A stretch of DNA of 64,000 bases from the NCBI GenBank assembly GCA_948567375.1, contig OX419762.1, forward strand, positions 43,567,034-43,631,033. The letters are read 5' to 3'. A program made the translations under genes and the position numbers. This stretch comes from Lunularia cruciata (taxonomy: Eukaryota; Streptophyta; Marchantiopsida; Lunulariales; Lunulariaceae). Shown piece after piece: positions 56,380-64,000 of the stretch (positions are counted from its first letter, which is position 1; the number at the start of each line of letters is the position of its first letter). Under the pieces are notes generated by a model that made no database searches, was not told the DNA's origin, and was given only the letters and a program-made list of their open reading frames with translations.

Positions 56380-57730
56380 CTAAGAGCATTTGATAAGAGG
56401 ATTATGGGAGTCTTTGGTGATATTATTGGACCAGGGACATTTGTGTGTGTGACAACGGATAGACATATAGACAGACGGCTTTGTCGATCTCATGTGATGG
56501 GGTTGGCTTGCTATCTCGGAGGAGACGACACCTACAGCAGTTTTGGGTAGTTAGGCTCTCTCGGCACCCCTACTTTCCTCTCGTTTTGTGGATGCTGATA
56601 GGCCGGTTTTGGAGGCTTATGTGACAGAGGTGGAGGGAGGATCCTTTTCTCTCTAGATGTTATTGTGGCAGACAAGAGGTAGTCTATCTCCATGGGCACG
56701 TGAGTATTTTCCACCTGTTGCTTCACTATTGTTAGATTGGACTAGAGGTTTATAGTCTTCCTTGATGGAGCGACAATGTGAGGATACACTACATTCTCTC
56801 TTAGTTGACTTGTCCACTCCTCATGCTACTAGAGCACGTCTTTGCTCTTGCACCGGCAAGGGTGCAAGCTCTTGGATCCTAGCTCGACAGTGCATTAGGG
56901 CATTCCAACTTGCACCAGCTACTTTCTCTACAACAATGAGGTTTTGCCTAGGTTTGGTCCACCCATCTGCATCTTCATTACTCACTTGTGAGTGTGGTTC
57001 TACACTAGATGCACCAATGTTCCACATGACACGGTGTCCTTTTGGAGGACAGAGGATAGCTACCCATGATGCCATTAGGGACATAGTGTTTGCTATGACA
57101 CAAGAGCATGGATACTTGGCTTGGAGAGAGCGTTCGTATGCTTTGCAAATGACACATGTCAGGGCAGACTTCTACTTGGTCCGAGATGATCAGGTGATAG
57201 TAGCCAATGTTGTGGTTATGGATCCTATGTGGGATACAATTTAGGAGGGAGTGATTACCCATCCCCCTGGATGGGCGGCGAATGCAACAGCAAGTTGCAA
57301 GGTCTCCAAGTATAGGAGCATGCAGCAAGGTTTCCTCTTTGTTCCTCTAGCCTTGGAGTTATATGGAGCGATGGACACGGCGTTTGACACATTTTTCAAG
57401 GAGTGCATGAGAACTTATCATGTTAGGCGCCAAGGGGTACCACTCTCACTCTCATACTTTGTAGCATATTTTAGACAATGTGTGTCCATTGCTCTACAGA
57501 GGGCAATGGTTGGTGCAATCCATTGGAGAGCAATCACATTAGGTGATGTTTTTTTGGATACTCCAGTTGTGTATAGACTCTACAACTTGCATAGCTCGGA
57601 TATCTTAGGTGTGGTAGGGCAGATTTCTCATATAGACTCTAATGGGGCTTAGCCCCATTTTACCTTTTTTGTCTCTCCCTCATATGGCTTGATGGGGTCT
57701 TCCCATCCTTCATTTTCTACCCGTTGCCTT
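56380..57730 (+). mobile_element. Non-LTR retrotransposon 3' end, copy 3 (longest)
   Basis: 5'-truncated or decayed before about 56380, with the longest readable Pol C-terminus of the family and the complete structured tail at 57640-57720. It abuts the second hydrolase-NBS pseudogene, whose LRR part is missing beyond this point. Confidence 0.8.
56762..57652 (+). pseudogene. Non-LTR Pol C-terminus with CCHC and endonuclease-like region
   Basis: One frame with a single internal TAG (about 57242) ends at a TAG inside the GGGGCTTAGCCCC hairpin. It carries a CECGSTLDAPMFHMTRCPFG motif (C-x-C...H...C), then HDAIRDIVFAM and ADFYLVRDDQVIVANVVVMDP. The order zinc motif then a D...D/E-VVV block resembles the C-terminal restriction-like endonuclease of R2/NeSL-type non-LTR elements, which nicks target DNA to prime reverse transcription. 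I see no RT core in this window. The assignment rests on motif order, not on a search; an alternative is a novel Pol C-terminal domain. Confidence 0.6.
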
Positions 57731-59328
57731 CTATTTTAACTGAACGCTCATATAATTGCACTAGAGGATTCTTGGATAGAAGCGCTTGAAGACTGCAACC
57801 CTTTGGCGCTTGGAAACAAAGCAATCACATCTCTATGCATGCAACAGTTTCTCCATGCACCTTCAGGATTCCAAGTGCGTTATCAAAACTATATCATGTT
57901 ACCATTATGTCCTTTTATGTCTTATTTGCATGTCTATAGTGATGACAATGACCATAGTCCTCAAGTACAAATTAGGATCCAAAGTAACCAGAACATCAAT
58001 TTCTTTCTCAACATCTTCTTAATAGTGTGCCTATCCTCACCTTGTATTTCTCCGAGACAACTCTAGCATCTTTGATGTCATATAGCCCTCTACAGGCAGG
58101 ACGTTCATACACAGGTTGATGCTCTTTCCCATGTCCTGTGTAAGAACATCAATAGACCTATGAATCACCGTCACCGTCACTTTTTGGTGAATACACTGCC
58201 CCCTCAAGTTCCACTCGGTTATCATAGCCCACTCTAAACTCTAAGTATGTTCCATAACCTATAATTTCCCGCCTTTCCTTCATCGAAGGATGTTGCCATC
58301 TGCAATCTGTAAGCTACATCCATCCAATTAGACAGGTCTCTTATCTCTCTTTGAGATGACTTCCCATTACTTCCACTCTAAGAGGTAATCCCGAGTATCT
58401 ATCCACAATCATTTCCGGGATTTGTTCAGGTGCACCATATGTTACATGAGACTCAAGGAGGTCTCGATTCTTCTAGAGAAATGAAAAAATCTTATCGAAA
58501 GAAAGGACAGACGAGATTCTGGTCTGCAAACAAAATTTGTAGTAAGCATTTCCTCATCCCAAGGATAAGGATATCTTTAATGATCTCTCAGTATCTCTCA
58601 TGTTAATGATATCTTTATGACAGTTTTTACGTGTACTATGTGTTAGAAGGAAAAACATGTTGTATCAAGCACTATCAAGGATAGCAAGTAATAAACTCTC
58701 GTTAACTCACCAAATCTATTATTCTCTCCTCAAATCACTCAATCCTTCCCTTATTCCACAATGAATTCCGAAGGAACACTTCACCAATATCACTGTAGAG
58801 ATTCTTCTCTCCCATACACCAAAGAGTCCTCTAGAGTTAGAGCGTCTCTTCGAATCAATACCATGGTTATTGTACTCTCAATTAGAAAATCTCACCCTCT
58901 ATTTAGCAAATGTAGGTAGTCTTATAAAATTTCATTCCACTCATCCACTACATAATACACACTCACTAAGGAAATGGATCTTTTACACCTTCTAACCCAC
59001 TCTTTTATATACTCACCAAAATTACTACAATGAATGTCCTGATAACTTGATAATATCCATACTTTACCTAAATCACCCAATGTAAGAAATTTTCGGTTAA
59101 TGTGAAGGTCACACTTCAATATAATATAATATGGAATTCTCTACAGTGTCACACTCTAATATAAATATCCGAAAGAGGTACTACTTTAGAAAAATCTAAT
59201 CTAAAATTCACTAGAGAGTCATGTGATGATCCAACAATGAAATACTGGATGTCTCTTTTATTTAGCCATACTAACTTAGCTAGAGATATCTCTAATTTAT
59301 TTATTACTAAACTTAGCTAGCTAAAAAG

Positions 59329-59362
59329 AACTCAAAACCATCGAAATTGATGGTTTTGAGTT
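59329..59362. repeat. Perfect 14-bp inverted repeat
   Basis: The arms 59329-59342 and 59349-59362 (AACTCAAAACCATC and its reverse complement) surround a GAAATT loop. It lies in the part of copy 2 that is absent from copy 1. Confidence 0.85.
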
Positions 59363-59376
59363 AACACTACCGACAT

Positions 59377-59392
59377 AAACCCTAAACCCTAA
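59377..59392. repeat. Short interstitial telomere-like repeat
   Basis: Two units of the plant telomere motif CCCTAAA, followed by TATTAGGGT. Too short to prove a telomeric origin; it could be a promoter telo-box or a break-repair scar. Confidence 0.6.
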
Positions 59393-59446
59393 GGTATTAG
59401 GGTATAACATGCCATTAGTGTCTGATTATGAAACAACTCCCAATCT

Positions 59447-59616
59447 CAAGGAAATATGAATCCCTCATCTTGAACAACTTGTGATTCTTCTAGTTGAGAA
59501 AAACATAATCATCTATGACCATCAAACTCTTCAAGGAAATATGAACCCTCATTTTGAACAAATGGTGGTTCTTCTAGTTGAGAAAGTTATAATCATCTAT
59601 GACCATCAAAATTCCA
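59447..59616 (+). repeat. 85-bp tandem duplication
   Basis: Units start at 59447 and 59532, both opening CAAGGAAATATGAA and sharing TTCTTCTAGTTGAGAAA and ATAATCATCTATGACCATCA. They are diverged at several positions. It lies just downstream (minus strand) of the P-loop exon. Confidence 0.85.
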
Positions 59617-59704
59617 AATCCACTCATACAAATCTTCTTGTAGATGTACGTTGGTACCATTTCCAATATAAAGAGTTTTAGAAACTAATCTCACAAAGGT
59701 GCAA

Positions 59705-59827
59705 CTGGCTAATTCTTGTTGTGAAATTATCACAAATCATATGAACTAAACCAGTAACTTGGTTTACTAACGTCGACTTACCAATACCGCTCATGCCCAC
59801 CAACAGCACCCGTAATGACCTTGGATC
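59705..59827 (-). pseudogene. NB-ARC P-loop exon of copy 2
   Basis: The minus strand gives DPRSLRVLLVGMSGIGKSTL, then VNQVTGLVHMIC. GMSGIGKST fits the Walker A pattern GxxxxGK(S/T), and the hydrophobic strand before it is typical of NB-ARC and other STAND ATPases. A possible 3' splice site (TTTACAG then G) lies at the start of the stretch. The walker Lys and Ser are intact, unlike the hydrolase nucleophile. Confidence 0.7.
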
Positions 59828-61717
59828 CTGTAAATGAAGACTCTCGATAGATCCCTCATGCGGTAAGATGCACCAATAAGTACTTCTGTGACCTGCAGTA
59901 ATTCCTTGACGAACAAACTATTTTCCACGTGCAGCACTATAAAGTTAATCAATCATATTTTACAAAATTTTGCGGGGTTTACATCAGCCATATGATAACA
60001 AAGTCGCTGATTCCTCTACTTTCGTTATGAATAACGGCTCTTATTGATGTATGCAAAACGCACTGTTTTTTATATTTCTTGTAACATGTTTGAATTTTAG
60101 CCACTTGTTGTTGTGTTTCAAGTCCACCTCTTTCTCACAAACGGCCTTCAATATGTTTTCCAGAAACATGAAGCTGCTCAAGGTTCGATTAATAGGCCTT
60201 GCAAACATCAAAATGATTTTTCCCAGAAATAGCAATGAAAAAATATATATCAAGGCGGGAAGATTGTTCCTCAACCACAAGAGTTGAGGAAGGGAGCGAG
60301 CCAAGAGTCGAGCTGAATCAACTGCTACTTGTACAGACGACTTGAATCGGAAAGCCCAGGAACCGGCCCACGCGTTGTATCTAGCAACTTTCCATATTCA
60401 TGAGTGATTGATTACATGAGTAGTAAGTTGTGCAAGGAAATGCATGCCAACCATTAGCTCCCAATGCTATTTGGAGCCATGATTGTCTCAGGTTTAGTGG
60501 ATGCCAACTTTCTTTCAACCATACGTACGTCGCGGCGTAGGAAATTCAGAGTTGATTGGAATAGTTCGGATGTTATGCTCTAGCAAATAGTGAAGTAAAG
60601 GACAGCGAGATCCAAAATGCGGCGCCCGATAGAACACTGTGTCTTCAAGCTTCTCCAGAGTTTCGAGTACTGATCTCTTGCTAGTGTAGCCAAATTTTTT
60701 AACATCCAAACAAACCTGCTATACCCTTACCCAATGACCCATCATATCACACGACAGTTTTGGCCAATCTCAGCCAATGTGATAATAGATTGAGCAAATT
60801 ATCTCCCAGCAAATAGGTGTCGATTTGTTCACGATAACCTGGCTTGGTTAGACCAGCTCCATATTAGCTGCATAATATATGAGCTTGAGGAAAAGCCTCA
60901 GAAAGCAAAGTAATCAACCAACATGCTCAATAATCTGCCTTCATCAATGTACTGCAGTACCCTTCATAGCTTTCTTCTTCTCTTTGGAAACCGTAAAAGA
61001 ATATGACATCTAAATCTACTGATCCTGATGCAGACCCGTACATCTCAAACAATCGTTTACCTTCATAAGAGATTTCAAACAAGGTCATTATGCCAACAAC
61101 ATTCTTCTACTTATTTTAAAGTCCTCTATTAACTAGTGAGATAGTCTTGTAACCATTCTTATCATCTGCAGAGGCAAAACAGTTCGCGGTTTTCATTCTG
61201 AAAATATGATAGCATCACAAGCTATTCTGGTGACCAAACGCAAGCTTGATAAAAACTGTTACCAGAGTGCATATTTCAGATCTTGGGCTATACAAGAACT
61301 TGCACTGCCGTAGTTTAGATGGGAAGCTTACTCTTTTGCCACGCTGCCATTATTCATCAACATGTCCTGAGAGTTGGATGTACCCTTCTCTGCTCGAGAT
61401 GACAGAAATACCTCTGTCTGTAAAAAAGGACAATCAATGATGTTTTGTGAGAGAACAATATCGCGTCACAAGTTATTTTGATGACCAGACCAAACCTCAA
61501 TAGAACCCGTCACTCAAGTGTTTACTTCACATCCTTACTCAATAAATTTGTTTTGCCATAACTTGAAAATAAAAATAAAAACCTACCCGTCTGCAGTGCT
61601 GGCATTGTTCATCAACAATTCCTTTTGAGCTGGAAGTCGCCATAGACCTTGCTAGACCTTACAGATGATGGATAACATGCGTTGGTTCTCATTTTCATTC
61701 GACACAAAAACTTAATG

Positions 61718-63640
61718 TTTTCGATCGACAAGGTTCTCTTCCTCCGAAATAAGTATCATGAATGCAACCATCAAACTTGATGATCATTAGACGGCAAGTC
61801 AAATATGGCAATTGATGCGCATAGTGGATGATCTCGAGACCTCCTTGGGATGAGCACAAATGAGGGTAAGGAGTTTAGGCTCAAAACTTGGTTACAAAAC
61901 TTTATGAGACGAATTGGTTGCTCTGCACGCATACATAAATGTTATAATTTTTTTTTAATGCATTTGTAAAGTGTAATGTAATGTTTAAAAGGTGGACATT
62001 GTTTTTTATACAAGAAAAGTACAAGATGTAAGTACAAGTACATTTATATAAGAAAAGTACATGACAGTATTAAAAAGTAGTACATTTTACTGATTGAGGC
62101 TGATGTTAAAGGGTACTATATCAGCCAGGCTTAGTATGTAGAGTTATTCCAATCTGTATGATTTTAATTTCTCTGCAAGTGTTTGATACTGAGCTTTAAA
62201 CATTTTCTAGCACCTATCTGCATAGTGATAGAATGTCTTTGTTTGATCCTACTGCTCTATTCTGTTCATACATAAAGTATGGTAAGTAAATAAGATAAGT
62301 TTCAAATTTTATACAAAGCATCTAAATGAGAAAAAGCATTTATCTACATATATGCAACCTAAGGAATTCAACTTCTGTGCATCCCCTATTTTCTAGTTCA
62401 GTGTTATTAAATTTATATTTCAATTTTGATATTAATTAAATTTTCAAAAATAAAACTAATAGTATCTTATTTAAATATTAAAAAAATTGTAAAAACATCT
62501 TAAATATTTCAATCATTTAAGCTATATTATCCTAAAAACTTCTAATTGCATAAATTTCACATTATGAACAAAAAATTAATTTATGAGAGTGCCTATGTAT
62601 GCTTAAAGAAATAATACATAAATAAATTTTAAGTTTTTTATTAATCTCTTTTTGATATGGAATTTTTACTCCTTACAGATAAACAAGAAGATAAAAATTA
62701 GAGAGCAAGAATATCAAACTGAAAGATTTTGAAGATAAAATATAAATATACACAAAATTACTTGATTATAAATTGCCCCTTCTTATTATAATAATATGAC
62801 CTCATGTGATTCTCAAGTGATAAACCTGTTTATTGATAATATTAGAGCTAGATTATACAAATATTCAAACTTACTTGCATTTAATATCTAGTAAATCTTC
62901 ATTCTATAATGTCTAGTATACGTTTATATTGAATAATTTTATATATACTTTTGGATATGCTTTTTTGATGTATTTTTAAGTTTATTCATTTTAATTTATC
63001 ATTACAACAAAGTAACTTTTAAGATGTTAATCTTAGCTTAAATTTTATAGATCTTCATTATTGCATATATATCACTTAAATGTAAATATACACTTAAATC
63101 ACTTAAATATATTCATTATGCTTAAAAATTAAAAAACTAACATATGTTCAAAAGTTTTAAAATTTTACATGTTATCTAAATACTTTAAATCTATATAAAT
63201 TTAAATTAAAAAACTGTAAAACACTTTTTTACGTATAAGATTCTTGTCCAAAATATATAATATGTAAGGTTTGAAATTGATAAGGCACACCTTATTATAT
63301 TCAAGTTAAGGTCATATCAATATACACAAAGAGCTAATGTAAATATAAACATTAAAAACTTGAAATTATGACAATGTTTCTAACTTATTCTCTTAAAATA
63401 TATTTTTGGAATTCCAAAAGTTCATTCAGAATGAATTTTTATCATAAAATTATAGAAATTTATCACAATATCTACTTTTAAATACATGTTAATTCCAAAG
63501 ATACTATCACATTATTTTAAGATAAAAATCAAGTAATTTGAATCTATGTTGAGAATTCTATATATATAGAATTTTAAAGGTTCTAACATAACATTTAACT
63601 TGTATTTGAGACCCATTAAATATGGTTGAGAAGAAGATCA
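61718..63640. other. AT-rich intergenic DNA
   Basis: No coding frame. Strong AT bias with poly-T and ATATAT runs; 63435-63620 resembles the AT-rich repeat at 55890-56085. No structured element or known transposon end is recognised. Confidence 0.55.
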
Positions 63641-64000
63641 TACTATCACATTTTCATCTTAACTCTGAAGGAAAGTGGACCCAGAAAAGGTAAAATACAT
63701 CATAGAGATGAAGGCCAATGATCAGTATTATTTGAAGATTGGAAAGGAGAATTTGATGACAACAGAGGTCCCAAAGTCGACAAAGTAGTCAAGATCCAAG
63801 GAACCCTCACCTACACCAATAAGACAAACTAGACAACAAAAGAATTGGGTCCGATCTGAAGAATTGGTAGATTTGTCTTTAGGAGCAAAAGAGGAGGAAG
63901 TAGGATCAGATGCAGAGGAGGGAGGAGAAGAAGAGTTAACTCTGAAGAGGAAGGACTTTGCCATTGAAAGTGGTGCCATTGAAAGTGGAGGTATGCGCAA
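63641..64000 (+). CDS. Possible partial ORF at window edge
   Basis: Plus-strand codons become protein-like here: YLKIGKENLMTTEVPKSTK, a TAG, then RSKEPSPTPIRQTRQQ, and an acidic run LGAKEEEVGSDAEEGGEEE followed by LTLKRKDFAIESG. The style (basic patch, acidic patch, no stop at the window end) resembles a disordered host or retroelement protein, but no domain is seen. The opposite strand is also open for 90 codons through the same low-complexity DNA. Confidence 0.25.

Larger units (their letters stand above)
57762..61717 (-). pseudogene. Hydrolase-NBS pseudogene, copy 2
   Basis: It aligns with copy 1 in two blocks: 57765-59100 with 52045-53990, and 60075-61717 with 54180-55872. About 0.95 kb in between (59100-60075) occurs only here and contains the P-loop. 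The hydrolase part (60515-60930) reads GEIGQNCRVI, a destroyed GHSxG elbow (GHWVRV), QVCLDVKKFG, and DTVFYRAPHFGSRCPLLHYL, the strand after the elbow in SERAC1-like hydrolases. No LRRs remain before the non-LTR copy at 57.7 kb. Stops and frameshifts exclude a functional product. Confidence 0.6.

Overview
The window is nuclear DNA of a land plant, most probably a bryophyte and specifically a liverwort of the Marchantia type. The clue is a decayed resistance-type gene that joins an alpha/beta-hydrolase domain to an NB-ARC P-loop and leucine-rich repeats. That architecture (the HNL class) has been described from liverworts. Multi-exon plant genes cannot be fully resolved by eye, so small exons may be missed.

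Layout. 1-17.3 kb is low-density DNA with two convincing protein genes: an intronless NHL/LEA_2-type membrane protein (3402-4499, +) and a 467-residue, GC-rich orphan protein (13319-14722, -). A short orphan ORF lies at 15348-15593. This part also holds hairpins, a 24-bp minisatellite and two 3' tails of a non-LTR retrotransposon. 17.4-19.4 kb is AT-rich, with exact short tandem duplications.

19.4-45.8 kb is a nested stack of Ty3/gypsy LTR retrotransposons. Element A (minus strand) is outermost. Its long right-hand LTR appears to be split into three pieces by a solo LTR and by element B. Element B (plus, 29040-45311, duplication GCACC) contains an insertion of its own kind and has lost the 3' part of the older copy. 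Element C-out (minus, 34324-42422, duplication TTTGG) sits in the reverse transcriptase of B. Element C-in (plus, 36046-41089, duplication CCAAT), of the same family, sits in the protease of C-out. B and C carry C-terminal chromodomains and are chromoviruses. All copies are broken by stops, frameshifts, deletions and changed catalytic residues, so none can be autonomous.

45.8-61.7 kb holds two copies of the hydrolase-NBS-LRR pseudogene on the minus strand. The first (about 48.9-55.9 kb) has lost its P-loop region but is followed by LRR blocks; it carries a solo LTR of the B family whose empty site survives in the second. The second (57.8-61.7 kb) keeps the P-loop. Pieces of a non-LTR retrotransposon are scattered through both. 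They encode a C-terminal CxC...H...C plus a restriction-like-endonuclease-like region and share a structured 3' tail. 61.7-64 kb is AT-rich, with the start of an unknown acidic ORF at the window edge.

The region behaves as a heterochromatin-like graveyard: transposons insert in each other and into a small cluster of decaying immune-receptor genes, with few intact host genes at the left side.
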